A DNA stretch of 42,184 nucleotides from Planctomycetota bacterium (GTDB taxonomy: Bacteria > Planctomycetota > Planctomycetia > Pirellulales > UBA7805): assembly GCA_021413705.1 (NCBI GenBank), contig JAIOPX010000359.1, forward strand, positions 1 to 42,184. The letters are read 5' to 3'. The position numbers and the translations under genes were made by a program. The notes beneath the pieces were generated by a model. That model did no database searches and was not told the DNA's origin. It was given only the letters and a program-made list of their open reading frames with translations. This document shows, piece by piece, positions 32,325-40,125 of this stretch. How positions within the stretch are numbered: the first letter of the stretch is position 1; each line of letters starts with the position of its first letter.

Positions 32325-32918
32325 CTACCGGGAGGAGCGCGCCGGCTCAACTCCCGTACCAATCGCAAAAATCCGTTTCCAAACGGTATCACTACCGGGC
32401 GTTGCCCTAGGCACCCTCGGGCGGGAGCGCCGCGCTGAACGCGGTTGCCGCTGCCGGCGGAGCGACCGGGGCATCGCCCCACTGGCTCGACGCGGAGACC
32501 TCTGAGGTGTTACCCCAGGCACCCTGGAGGTGGGCGGATGAACAATGCCCGACGGCGGCGGGACGAGTTCGTGCATGTAGTCCCACGGCCGGGCCGAGCG
32601 CGCGGCTTGATCGGCTGCGGCCTCTTCCTTCGCGTCGAGCCGCTTGCGGCGGTCGCAGAACTCGGCGATCTTCAGCTTGGCCAGGACCAGCTGCCGCATC
32701 TCGCGGATCGCGCTGATTTTACCCGCCTCCACCGCGGGCAACAGACACTTCTTGCACATGTCGATCGTCGCCAGTTCGTCGGCGATGTCTCTCGACGCCG
32801 CTGCAACAGGAGCCGCTGCTTCTGCCGGCGCGGCCACTTCCGGCGCAGGCGCTGTGCCACGAGCAGCGGCGGCAAAGTCCGTCGCGTCAAACGTCGCATC
32901 GGCGGCTTCAATGTGCAT
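32325..32918 (-). CDS. Hypothetical Ala-rich protein with repeat-derived C-terminus
   Basis: The frame has 197 residues from the internal Met at 32918 and is open to 32996 without good start signals. Residues 15-60 are Ala/Pro-rich. A plausible folded segment follows (ATIDMCKKCLLPAVEAGKISAIREMRQLVLAKLKIAEF) with a CxxC pair. After PPPSGIVHPPTS the sequence becomes Arg/Pro-rich and reads through the dispersed repeat containing the second 17-bp copy. The C-terminal third is therefore probably not natural protein sequence, and the gene may be truncated by the repeat. Confidence 0.4.
   Translation of the reverse strand: MHIEAADATFDATDFAAAARGTAPAPEVAAPAEAAAPVAAASRDIADELATIDMCKKCLLPAVEAGKISAIREMRQLVLAKLKIAEFCDRRKRLDAKEEAAADQAARSARPWDYMHELVPPPSGIVHPPTSRVPGVTPQRSPRRASGAMPRSLRRQRQPRSARRSRPRVPRATPGSDTVWKRIFAIGTGVEPARSSR
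32380..32396 (-). repeat. 17-bp repeat GGTAGTGATACCGTTTG, copy 2 (inverted)
   Basis: CAAACGGTATCACTACC here is the exact reverse complement of 29128-29144. It lies inside the Arg/Pro-rich end of the minus-strand frame at 32325-32918. Confidence 0.75.
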
Positions 32919-32954
32919 GGTCAGCATGGCGGCTAACGCTAACAAAGGAACTTG

Positions 32955-33244
32955 GCCACAAAAAACACAAGAAACACAAAAAAAGACATTCACCACGGAG
33001 GCACGGAGATATGGAGATGGACGGACGAAGCGTTGTTACACTTCCTTTTTTCCTTCCTTCGCGCTCTTTGCGATCTTCTGTTCAAAGTTTTTTACCAGAA
33101 GGTCGCGAAGGACGCGAAGAAGGAAAGTAAGAAGGTTTTTGTAGAATGGGTTTCGCTTTCGTTGACTCTTCTCCGTGCCTCCGTGGTGAAAGACCTATTT
33201 ATCTGCCCGGCTTCGTTTTTTTGTGCTTCTTGTATTTTTTGCGG
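32955..33244. repeat. Nested imperfect palindrome of about 290 bp
   Basis: Three arm pairs are nested. The outer arms are a CACAAAAAACACAAGAAACA-type string at 32955-32984 and its inverse at 33216-33244. The middle arms, TTCACCACGGAGGCACGGAG (32989-33008) and CTCCGTGCCTCCGTGGTGAA (33171-33190), are exact inverses. The inner arms are a C/T-rich tract at 33042-33080 and a GAAGG-CGCGAAGG tract at 33096-33135. The rest of 32997-33538 contains no supported gene. Confidence 0.85.
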
Positions 33245-33538
33245 CTAAAAAACTTCTCTTCGTGGCCACGCGGGCGCGAAAAAGCCCGCGCTGGCAATTA
33301 AGCATTTGCCACGCGGGCTCTTCATGCTACCCGACGCGTTGTCGGGCGCTTCTAGATACCGTTGTGTTCAACTCGTCGTGTTGTGAGCGTAAGTATATCA
33401 CATTTGCGCAGAACTTCAAGATTCAGAATCTGCCACTTGTTCGATTTGCGATGTGCGATTGGGGATGTGCGATTGAAGAGCGGAGAAAAGTCCGCTTGCG
33501 TTCGTCCTTCCTACCGCCTTCAGCCTCAAGCCTCACGC

Positions 33539-33934
33539 CTAAGACCGCAGCGGAATGAGCTGGCGCAGTCTGGCGTCGCGCAGGAAGATGCCTAGCCAGA
33601 CGACAATGCCGACCAGCAACTGGCCCCACCATGCTTCGCCCATGCGCACGTGCGTGGCCATCGCGCCCCCCATGTAGCCGGTCAGCAGGATCGCACCCAG
33701 GACCGACGTTTGCGGGATCAAATAGATGATCGTGCAGGACAGTTCGACGATTCCCAGCGGCGTGGCGAGGTGCAAGGGAAAGCCGAATTTGCCGAACTGC
33801 TCGGCAAAATCTCCCGGCTTCACAAACTTCATGACGGCGCTGAACGTCAGCAATGCCGAGGGCAACGCGCTGAGAACCCAGCCGGTCCAGAACATCCACT
33901 TTGGAGACGACGCTGGTTGCAATTCTGACGCCAT
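33539..33934 (-). CDS. DoxX family membrane protein
   Basis: The protein is 131 residues with four predicted membrane segments: WTGWVLSALPSALLTFSAVM, IVELSCTIIYLIP, LGAILLTGYMGGAMATHVR and LLVGIVVWLGIFL. The pattern PGDFAEQFGKFGFP and GYMGGAMATHVRMG is typical of the DoxX-like/SdpI-associated family. It is the last gene of the minus-strand ArsR-SRPBCC cluster. DoxX proteins frequently follow SRPBCC genes; their role is uncertain, with redox or membrane-stress functions proposed. Confidence 0.88.
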   Translation of the reverse strand: MASELQPASSPKWMFWTGWVLSALPSALLTFSAVMKFVKPGDFAEQFGKFGFPLHLATPLGIVELSCTIIYLIPQTSVLGAILLTGYMGGAMATHVRMGEAWWGQLLVGIVVWLGIFLRDARLRQLIPLRS

Positions 33935-33989
33935 GGTTTTTCCTCCCGGGTGTTTCTCAGGTCGTTTTCAATCGACTATCAAACTCATC

Positions 33990-34502
33990 TCAGCCAGCCG
34001 CCAACAGCCCGGCCAACCGGTCGAGCATATCGATCCAGCTTGGGTAAGCGCCGGTTCGCCTGGCGAGCGATTCCAGCACAGTCTGTTGCAGCGTCAGCCT
34101 CGTTTTACCTTCTTGCTCGGCGAATGTCACGGTGACGGTGGTTTCACGCGGCCAGTCGGGGTCCATGCCCGCCTCGACGGGGCCGAGGGTGTTGCCCTGC
34201 TCGTCCGCGATGCTCATCGAGAACACAATCCGCTCCGGCGGCACGATTTCGCGGTACGTGCCGGTACACCAGCATTGGTGGCCTTGGGGGATGTGAATGC
34301 AGGAGTGGAAGCGGCCGCCGGGGCGGACATCGATCGAACGAAACTCGATGCCGCAGCCGGTGGGCGCGTACCAACGCACGAGCTGCGCGGGATCGGTCCA
34401 GGCTTGGAAGACCAATTCGCGCGGAGCGTCGAAGTCGCGGGTGATGGTGACTTGTTGTGTTTCGCACTCGGCGATAGAGCTATTGCTGTCATGGTCAAGC
34501 AT
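33990..34502 (-). CDS. SRPBCC/AHSA1 domain protein
   Basis: The protein is 170 residues. The AHSA1 pattern is clear: ITRDFDAPRELVFQAWTDPAQLVRWYAP, VRPGGRFHSC, YREIVPPERIVFSMSI and TVTVTFAEQEGKTRLTLQQTV, ending in a helix (WIDMLDRLAGLLA). The fold is a helix-grip barrel with a hydrophobic cavity that binds lipids or other small hydrophobic molecules. It belongs to the SRPBCC cluster. The ligand is unknown. Confidence 0.9.
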   Translation of the reverse strand: MLDHDSNSSIAECETQQVTITRDFDAPRELVFQAWTDPAQLVRWYAPTGCGIEFRSIDVRPGGRFHSCIHIPQGHQCWCTGTYREIVPPERIVFSMSIADEQGNTLGPVEAGMDPDWPRETTVTVTFAEQEGKTRLTLQQTVLESLARRTGAYPSWIDMLDRLAGLLAAG

Positions 34503-34557
34503 CGTATGTTCTCCTGTCAGGAACTGTCGTTCATTTACAACATTGTCGCGAGGCCGC

Positions 34558-34581
34558 GCCCGTCGGGGACGGGCGGCTAAC
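34558..34581. repeat. Dispersed hairpin repeat, copy 1
   Basis: GCCCGTCGGGGACGGGCGGCTAAC contains a GCCCGTC/GACGGGC hairpin. A second copy with matching compensatory changes lies at 40728-40751. Confidence 0.7.
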
Positions 34582-34629
34582 AGTCACACGAAAGACGTTC
34601 ACTCCTTCGCTCCCTCCAGCCTCCAGCCT

Positions 34630-34685
34630 CAAGTCTCAAGTCTCAAGTCTCAAGTCTCAAGTCTCAAGTCTCAAGTCTCAAGTCT
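34630..34685. repeat. Tandem heptamer (CAAGTCT) x 8
   Basis: Eight exact copies of CAAGTCT run in tandem. The array extends eight bases into the end of the following minus-strand gene and supplies its last codons and stop (Lys-Thr-TGA). Confidence 0.95.
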
Positions 34686-35658
34686 TCCCCAAATACGCCT
34701 CCAACTGCTCGAACGTCCCGCCCCAGCCTTGGTTCATACCCGCGTGGGCCGAGTCGAACATGCGGCGCTCGGCGTCGGTGGCATTCAGCGGCGACCATTC
34801 GATGGTGATCGTCGTCTTGCCGTTCTGTTCACTGAACGTGGTGGTGGAGAGGGTTTCCAGCGGCCAGTCGGCGGCCATGGGATGCCGCGTCTTGCCCCCT
34901 TGCTCGTCGGAGAACGAGGAGACGAGTACGATTCGTTCCGGCGGCACGATCTCGCGATACACCCATTTGCCCCACATCGCGTGGCCTTCGGCCGACTTGA
35001 GGCAGTAGTGAAAAGTGCCGCCCGGGCGAAAGTCCAGCTCGCCCACGCTCATCGTAAAACCTTTCGGGCCGAACCACTCCATCAAGCGGTCGCGCTCCGT
35101 CCACGCCTTCCACACCAATTCGCGCGGGGCGTCGAACGTGCGCGTGATGATGAACGGGCGGCACTCGGCCGCCATCTTCGGCAGGTGGGTGGCCAGGCGT
35201 TCGAGCGTCTGGTTGCCTCCTTCGATGGCGCCGTAAGTTTTGACCACGTGCTCGCGGGCTTCGGCCGACGGGAAGACCATCCGCAGTGTCAGCCGCGTCT
35301 GGCTCCCCTGCTCTTCAAATGTCCAACTGGCCTGAAAGCTGGCCCCTTTGTCTTCCACTTTGCCGCCACCGTGCGAGTAAACAATCCGCTCGGGTTTCAC
35401 CACTTCGATGAACACGCTCTTGTTCGGATAGTCCGTGCCATCGGGGCCGTGCATCGTGAGGCTCCACACGCCGCCGGGGCGGACGTCCATCTCGCGAATG
35501 GTCGTGGTGAACCCATTGGGGCCCCACCACTGCACCACCTGGGTGGGATCAGTCCAGGCGTTCCAAATCAATTCGCGCGGGGCGTCGAACAGGCGGGTGA
35601 TGACGATCTCGTGGTCCGACGTCGAGGGCGAACTGGTGGCGGTTTGTTCGGTGGGCAT
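34678..35658 (-). CDS. Double SRPBCC/AHSA1 protein
   Basis: The protein is 326 residues from ATG 35658 with GGAG eight bases upstream; the frame extends to 35757. Two full AHSA1 domains are fused: residues 15-160 (ITRLFDAPRELIWNAWTDPTQ, QWWGPNGFTTT, VRPGGVWSLTMHGPDG) and residues 170-320 (ITRTFDAPRELVWKAWTERDR, EWFGPKGF, FRPGGTFHYCL, YREIVPPERIVLV). A single domain is the usual length, so this is a gene fusion of neighbouring paralogues. The stop codon lies in the CAAGTCT array. The role is probably ligand binding, as for the others. Confidence 0.9.
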   Translation of the reverse strand: MPTEQTATSSPSTSDHEIVITRLFDAPRELIWNAWTDPTQVVQWWGPNGFTTTIREMDVRPGGVWSLTMHGPDGTDYPNKSVFIEVVKPERIVYSHGGGKVEDKGASFQASWTFEEQGSQTRLTLRMVFPSAEAREHVVKTYGAIEGGNQTLERLATHLPKMAAECRPFIITRTFDAPRELVWKAWTERDRLMEWFGPKGFTMSVGELDFRPGGTFHYCLKSAEGHAMWGKWVYREIVPPERIVLVSSFSDEQGGKTRHPMAADWPLETLSTTTFSEQNGKTTITIEWSPLNATDAERRMFDSAHAGMNQGWGGTFEQLEAYLGKT

Positions 35659-35707
35659 ATCGAGGGCTCCGTGTAATGCTTTCAGTGTGATGATTTCAGT
35701 TTGGGTA

Positions 35708-36241
35708 CTACTTCTTTGTTTCCGCGATCTTTTTGATTTGTGCCAGCCCTTTTTCAAAGTCGCCGCCGACCATCTTGTCCATGTTGGCGAACAGGCAGAA
35801 CGCTTTGCTCATGAAGTTCTTTGTGCCCGTCATGCTCCAGGAGATGACGGTGCCGCTGCGCTCGGGCGTGAACGTGAACTCGGCCGTGTTGGTGGCGGCG
35901 AAGGGGCGGAGGAACTCCAGCTTGATGCGGACCAGCTCCGCCGGGCGACTGTCGAGGATGGTCATTTTTCCCGCCCCGACTTTCTTATTGCCGGACCACG
36001 CGAACATGGCCCCTTTGCCGGCGGACGGACCCTCGAACGTGTTCGTGGCTTGCGGATCGAGCTTCGCCCAGGGGGACCAGGCCTCCCAGCGATGGAAGTC
36101 GTTGATCTCGTCGAACACGGCGGCCGGGGCCGCGGCGATGGTGGCCGATCGCGTGACGCGGAAATCGGCCGGCTGCATTGCCACGATCACGAGGAACAGC
36201 ACGATGACGGCCGCGACGCCGAGCAGGATGTAGAGGAGCAT
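35708..36241 (-). CDS. Membrane-anchored SRPBCC (polyketide cyclase-like) protein
   Basis: The protein is 177 residues. A single N-terminal membrane segment (LLYILLGVAAVIVLFLVIVAM) is followed by the SRPBCC domain: RVTRSATIAAAPAAVFDEINDFHRWEAWSPWAKLDP, AGKGAMFAWSGNKKVGAGKMTI and GTVISWSMTGTKNFMSKAF. This is the anchored subfamily often called polyketide cyclase; its helix-grip domain probably faces the periplasm. It is the only anchored member of the cluster. Confidence 0.88.
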   Translation of the reverse strand: MLLYILLGVAAVIVLFLVIVAMQPADFRVTRSATIAAAPAAVFDEINDFHRWEAWSPWAKLDPQATNTFEGPSAGKGAMFAWSGNKKVGAGKMTILDSRPAELVRIKLEFLRPFAATNTAEFTFTPERSGTVISWSMTGTKNFMSKAFCLFANMDKMVGGDFEKGLAQIKKIAETKK

Positions 36242-36316
36242 GATGGTCTGTTCTCCGTCCGGAAAAATTGGTGGGTCTGCGACCCACCCTACGCGTGTTG
36301 AATTAAAGGTGTTGAT

Positions 36317-36793
36317 TTACTTGCCCGCCAAAAACTGGGCCAGCCGTTCGAGGGTTTGCTTGCCCCCTTCGACGGCGCCGAACGCCTTGACCTGCTCGCA
36401 CTGTTCGACGGTGTTGAACAATGTTCGCAGCGTGAGCGTAGTCCGGCCGTCGTCCTCCACGAACGTCACTGTGACGTGAAACCGATCCGGGTCATTGTCG
36501 ATGTCCGAGTCGTGATAGTAAACCAGCCGTTCGGGCGGGACGACCTCCAGATAGTCGATGCGGTTGGGCCAGTCGACCCCGTCCGGCCCATGCATGATAA
36601 ACCGCCACACGCCGCCGGGGCGCACGGTCCGCTCGTGGATCGTGGTGGTGAATCCGTTCGGTCCCCACCATTGGGCGATATGTTTTGGATCCGTCCAGGC
36701 GTCAAACACCAGTTGCCGCGGAGCGTCGTAGACGCGGGTGATGACGATCTCGCGATCGGCAGTGCTGGGGGCGGGGGTAGTGGTTTTGGTCAT
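36317..36793 (-). CDS. SRPBCC/AHSA1 domain protein
   Basis: The protein is 158 residues from ATG 36793; the open frame reaches 36883 without homology. Motifs: ITRVYDAPRQLVFDAWTDPKHIAQWWGPNGFTTT (split here as ITRVYDAPRQLVFDAW and QWWGPNGFTTT), VRPGGVWRFIMHGPDG and a C-terminal EGGKQTLERLAQFLAG helix. It is closest to the first half of the double-domain protein, suggesting recent duplication. Confidence 0.9.
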   Translation of the reverse strand: MTKTTTPAPSTADREIVITRVYDAPRQLVFDAWTDPKHIAQWWGPNGFTTTIHERTVRPGGVWRFIMHGPDGVDWPNRIDYLEVVPPERLVYYHDSDIDNDPDRFHVTVTFVEDDGRTTLTLRTLFNTVEQCEQVKAFGAVEGGKQTLERLAQFLAGK

Positions 36794-36923
36794 GAGAGGC
36801 TCGTGTAATGATGGCGGAATAATGATTGCGTTGGTTGAATGACCAATCACCAAATTCCAATTTCCAATAAAGGAGCTACGCACGTTTTATTGGAGATCGG
36901 AATTTGGTCGTTGGGATTTTCGA

Positions 36924-36943
36924 CTCCGTGCCTCCGTGGTGAA
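36924..36943. repeat. Third copy of CTCCGTGCCTCCGTGGTGAA
   Basis: This 20-mer is identical to 33171-33190 and inverse to 32989-33008. It sits between two SRPBCC genes in the short A/T-rich gap at 36794-36951. Confidence 0.85.
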
Positions 36944-36951
36944 AAAGCGAC

Positions 36952-37533
36952 TTAGCCGCGTGCGAGCAGACTCGCCAGCCGCTCCAGGCTTTCCGACCAT
37001 CCCTCGAACATGCCCATGTTGAGGAACCTTTCGCGGATCGTGGGGGAGTCGAACCGCACGCGGATGGTGAGCAGCGTCTGACTCCCCTGCCCTGCAAGAG
37101 TCACTGTTTCAAACGTGACGGTGATGTGCGATTCCAGCGCCGGTCGGCCGAGCGATTTGTCGCGCTGCGGGTTCATCATGTCGTGCCACTCTTCCGGCAG
37201 TTCGGAGTGGTTCATGACCATCATAAGCCGCTCGGGGGGCGTGATCTCGCCAAACTGTCCGATGCACGGATGAACGATGCCGTCGCTGCCGCGCATGTCG
37301 ATGCGGTATGCGCCGCCGCGGCGGACGTCCATCTCGCACACGGGGTTCGTGAAACCGTGCGGACCCCACCACGCGGCCATCCGCGCGGGTTCGGTCCAGG
37401 CGCGGAACACCAGCTCGCGCGGGGCGTCGTAGAGGCGGGTGATGACCACTTCGCGGGGGTCGGATTCGCGCAATTCGGCTTTCGTGGGGGACAGCGTCGC
37501 GGTGTCGTGCGACTCACTTCTTTCTGCGGCCAC
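36952..37533 (-). CDS. SRPBCC/AHSA1 domain protein
   Basis: The protein is 193 residues from GTG 37533, 20 bases inside the 3' end of the ArsR gene, so the two are translationally coupled. Motifs are VVITRLYDAPRELVFRAWTEP, AWWGPHGFTNPV, VRRGGAYRIDMRGSDG and ITPPERLMMVMNHSE, with a C-terminal MFEGWSESLERLASLLA helix. The ArsR-SRPBCC overlap is a well-known arrangement in which both respond to the same ligand or stress. Confidence 0.92.
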   Translation of the reverse strand: MAAERSESHDTATLSPTKAELRESDPREVVITRLYDAPRELVFRAWTEPARMAAWWGPHGFTNPVCEMDVRRGGAYRIDMRGSDGIVHPCIGQFGEITPPERLMMVMNHSELPEEWHDMMNPQRDKSLGRPALESHITVTFETVTLAGQGSQTLLTIRVRFDSPTIRERFLNMGMFEGWSESLERLASLLARG

Positions 37534-37867
37534 GCTTCTTCTCCTCTGCTTGGATTTGCTTGAGATAATCGCCCAATCGATCGAGACGCTCTTCCCAGAA
37601 TTGCCGATATTGCTCGACCCAATTCGCCACGTCGCGGAGCCGCTTGGCCTCGAGCCGGCATGGCCGCCACTGGGCCTGCCGCCCCTGCGTGATCAGCCCC
37701 GCGCGTTGCAGCACCTTGAGATGCTTCGTGACCGCCGGCATCGACATTTCAAACGGCCGCGCCAACTCCGTGACCGACGCCTCCCCCGACGCCAGCCGCG
37801 CCAAGATCGCCCGCCGCGTGGGATCGGCCAGAGCGGAAAACGTGGTGCTGAGTTGGTCGGTGGTCAT
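37514..37867 (-). CDS. ArsR-family (SdpR-like) transcriptional regulator
   Basis: The protein is 117 residues from ATG 37867; the frame is open to 38098 but unsupported. The winged helix is typical: TTFSALADPTRRAILARLASGEASVTELARPFEMSMPAVTKHLKVLQRAGLI (recognition helix at SMPAVTKHLKVLQRAG). No ArsR-type metal cysteines are present, so it belongs to the non-metal SdpR/autorepressor class found with SRPBCC genes. It probably represses its own operon (37867 down to 33539). A basic EEKKRGRRKK tail ends the protein. Confidence 0.93.
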   Translation of the reverse strand: MTTDQLSTTFSALADPTRRAILARLASGEASVTELARPFEMSMPAVTKHLKVLQRAGLITQGRQAQWRPCRLEAKRLRDVANWVEQYRQFWEERLDRLGDYLKQIQAEEKKRGRRKK

Positions 37868-38137
37868 GGGAATTACGCTGTTTTGCCGTGCCCTGCGGTG
37901 ATTTAGCCGAGTGATCTGGCAGTGAGCTTCGATCCGCCGCGTACCACACCGCAGGGTTAAATAACCGAAAGGTAAAATATAGGCTCGGCCGCCCGGCGTC
38001 AAGCAGTTTGAGAAATTTTTTTCCGCCCCACCCGAGCCGCGGGGTTTACCCCGGCGGAAGGAAGTGCCGACCGGTCCGCCACCGAGTGCCTGGGGCACCG
38101 CCCCATATGCCCCCCGACCTCCTTATGAATCGTCCCT

Positions 38138-39367
38138 TCATTTCCCATCAAGCACGCGGTACGGCTCTTTTTCTTCGGGCACCATAGTCCGGTTTGGGTC
38201 TACCGCCTTGGGTACAGAAGTGGTGTCGGTCGTAATTTCCAGATTGGGCCTTTGTTGCATCAGTGATTGCGCTTCACTGCTCGTCACCTTGGTGTCGTCA
38301 GCTCTAATTAATGTCAGCATGGGTAGCGATACCAGCGAGCGCAATCCTGCTTCCGTCACCTTGGTATTTGAAAGTCTAATTACCTGAAGAGAACGCGCAT
38401 ACTGTATGCCGGATAAACCTTCATCGGAGATCGCAGTATCGCTCAGGCTGACAAATTCCAGCTTTGTCAATTCCGCAAACGGAATTGCTTTTGCAAACGA
38501 GTTGTCCAGGTCCTTCAAGTCATATAGTGCGAGTTGCTTCAATTGCCGTAACTTTCCGATGGTTTTGGCATGAGACGCAAAATCGGAGTCGCCGCTATTC
38601 GCACCTCCGATACGCGTACGCCCCAGGTTTAAACTTGTAAGCCTTGAACATTGGGCGATGTACGGCAAGCTCGCCGCCGTCACGTTCGTATCGCCCAGAT
38701 CCAGGTCCTGCAAGTGCTTAAGTTCTGCGACTCCGCGGATTTGATCGTCGGTAACTGGCAGCCCCGAAAGACTTAGACTTTCCAAGGCTTGAAGACCACT
38801 TAGCCAACCCAACTCAATGCGTTCAAAGGAGTCTATGCGTTCAAAGGAGGAGGAAGGGAGGCTAAGATGCTTCAGACTCCTCAAGGTTCCGAGATACTTG
38901 AGGTCCGACAAATCGAATTCAGCATGGTCAAGTTTTAACACTCCAGTAAGCGACAACTTTCCAATCGATTGCAAGTCGTTCGCTGACAGTTTCTCACGGT
39001 TCAAGTCCAGAGTCGTAATATTCCTGAACGCGGCGAGCGCTTTTAGTGAGTCGGGATCAGTAGGACCCCTGCATTGCATCTCCAGATCGGCATGGGATTG
39101 CAAATCCAGGAGAAGCTGCAGCGTGTGAGGTGGATAAAGGTGGGTTACCTGGATTTTGGCGAGATAGCTCTTCGACCGCACTAGGTCGGGAAGCAGGGAG
39201 TGATCCGACGGCACTTCTGTGACCAAGTACAAATCATCGCTCAATTCGCTGGCAACTGTCCTGATGTGGTTCAGTTCGCGAATCCGCTGCGCAACAACTG
39301 CCGTGACTATGCAGCAGAGTGTTACGAACAGAAATAGCGATTTGAGGCGGTAGCGGAGGGTAAACAT
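38138..39367 (-). CDS. Leucine-rich repeat protein with N-terminal anchor
   Basis: The protein is 409 residues. A single membrane or signal segment (RLKSLFLFVTLCCIVTAVVA) begins the protein, a layout common in planctomycete LRR proteins. About ten repeats of the L-x2-L-x-L-x2-T/N-x-I/V-x-D/A type follow, such as HLQDLDLGDTNVTAASLPYI and LEFVSLSDTAISDEGLSGI, from about residue 110 to 375. The repeats form a protein-binding solenoid. A direct 18-bp duplication (SFERIDSFERIE) lies in the middle. The A/T-richer coding sequence differs from the neighbours. The partner is unknown. Confidence 0.9.
   Translation of the reverse strand: MFTLRYRLKSLFLFVTLCCIVTAVVAQRIRELNHIRTVASELSDDLYLVTEVPSDHSLLPDLVRSKSYLAKIQVTHLYPPHTLQLLLDLQSHADLEMQCRGPTDPDSLKALAAFRNITTLDLNREKLSANDLQSIGKLSLTGVLKLDHAEFDLSDLKYLGTLRSLKHLSLPSSSFERIDSFERIELGWLSGLQALESLSLSGLPVTDDQIRGVAELKHLQDLDLGDTNVTAASLPYIAQCSRLTSLNLGRTRIGGANSGDSDFASHAKTIGKLRQLKQLALYDLKDLDNSFAKAIPFAELTKLEFVSLSDTAISDEGLSGIQYARSLQVIRLSNTKVTEAGLRSLVSLPMLTLIRADDTKVTSSEAQSLMQQRPNLEITTDTTSVPKAVDPNRTMVPEEKEPYRVLDGK
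38817..38849. repeat. 18-bp period direct duplication inside LRR gene
   Basis: ATGCGTTCAAAGGAG occurs twice with an 18-base period, giving the in-frame duplicate SFERID/SFERIE. It adds six residues to one LRR turn. Confidence 0.8.
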
Positions 39368-39463
39368 GGTGGCGCGGATCGACCATCAATGGATGAGAAC
39401 GTCTCTATTTCCCGAAGTGAAAAGGTAATGGAGACTTTCGTTCTCTTTCGTTCTCCTGCAATT

Positions 39464-39865
39464 TCAAGAAAACGCAACAACTTTCAGTCCCTCCACCCGG
39501 CGAAACTCGGCCACATTATCTGTAAGTAAAGTGCAGTCGTGATATAGCGCCGTGGCGGCGATGATCAGGTCGTGAGCGCCGATCATCTTGCCTTCACGGC
39601 TCAATTGAGCGTGAAGTTGGGCATGGCGTCGTGCCACGTCGAGAGTGAAATCGAGAATGCCGATCGTCGCAAGGATGGCCTCGACAAAATCCGAACGGCG
39701 AGTGTGCCGCGCTTCGTTATCGGCGCGATGTACCCCCGTGAGAAGTTCAGCCGCTGTGACGACGCTGATACAAACGTCCTCGGCGGCACCCCACGAAGAC
39801 ACATCAAGTGCGGCACCGCGCCGTTCCAGCGCAATGAACACATTCGTGTCGATCATCCATCCCAC
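39464..39865 (-). CDS. PIN-domain toxin, VapC family
   Basis: The protein is 133 residues. PIN-domain acidic residues are visible: MIDTNVFIALE at the start, SVVTAAELLTGV in the middle, and AHDLIIAATAL with LLTDNVAEF near the end. These chelate Mg2+ for ribonuclease activity, usually against tRNA or rRNA. The start overlaps the antitoxin gene by 13 bases, so the pair is translationally coupled. The length and motif order match VapC. Confidence 0.93.
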   Translation of the reverse strand: MGWMIDTNVFIALERRGAALDVSSWGAAEDVCISVVTAAELLTGVHRADNEARHTRRSDFVEAILATIGILDFTLDVARRHAQLHAQLSREGKMIGAHDLIIAATALYHDCTLLTDNVAEFRRVEGLKVVAFS

Positions 39866-40125
39866 GAGTCGACCTCGGGGGGAAATTCGCGGCGGATGGC
39901 CTGCACGTCTTTGCTAAAGGAGGCGGAATCTTCCCCCAGCTTCGGAAGCTGGGCCAGAAACGCCGGCAGGTCGCCCAGCTTGAGCGTGGCTGGGGGACGG
40001 ACTGGGCTAAGGCGTGCGACAATTTTCTTGTCGCGCAGCAGGTCCACGCTAATTCCATCGTGATGTACTCGGTTCACGAGTGACACGAAATCACGTTGGG
40101 CGTCGCTGACGTTGATTTGTTCCAT
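39853..40125 (-). CDS. Phd/YefM-type antitoxin of the VapC pair
   Basis: The protein is 90 residues. The N-terminal half (INVSDAQRDFVSLVNRVHHDGISVDLLRDKKIVARLSPV) is the Phd/YefM DNA-binding fold. The C-terminal half is Pro/Ser-rich and probably wraps the toxin. It is the upstream gene of the module and should autorepress the operon from the adjacent 40126-40200 region, where a CATATCG-rich dyad is visible. Confidence 0.9.
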   Translation of the reverse strand: MEQINVSDAQRDFVSLVNRVHHDGISVDLLRDKKIVARLSPVRPPATLKLGDLPAFLAQLPKLGEDSASFSKDVQAIRREFPPEVDSWDG

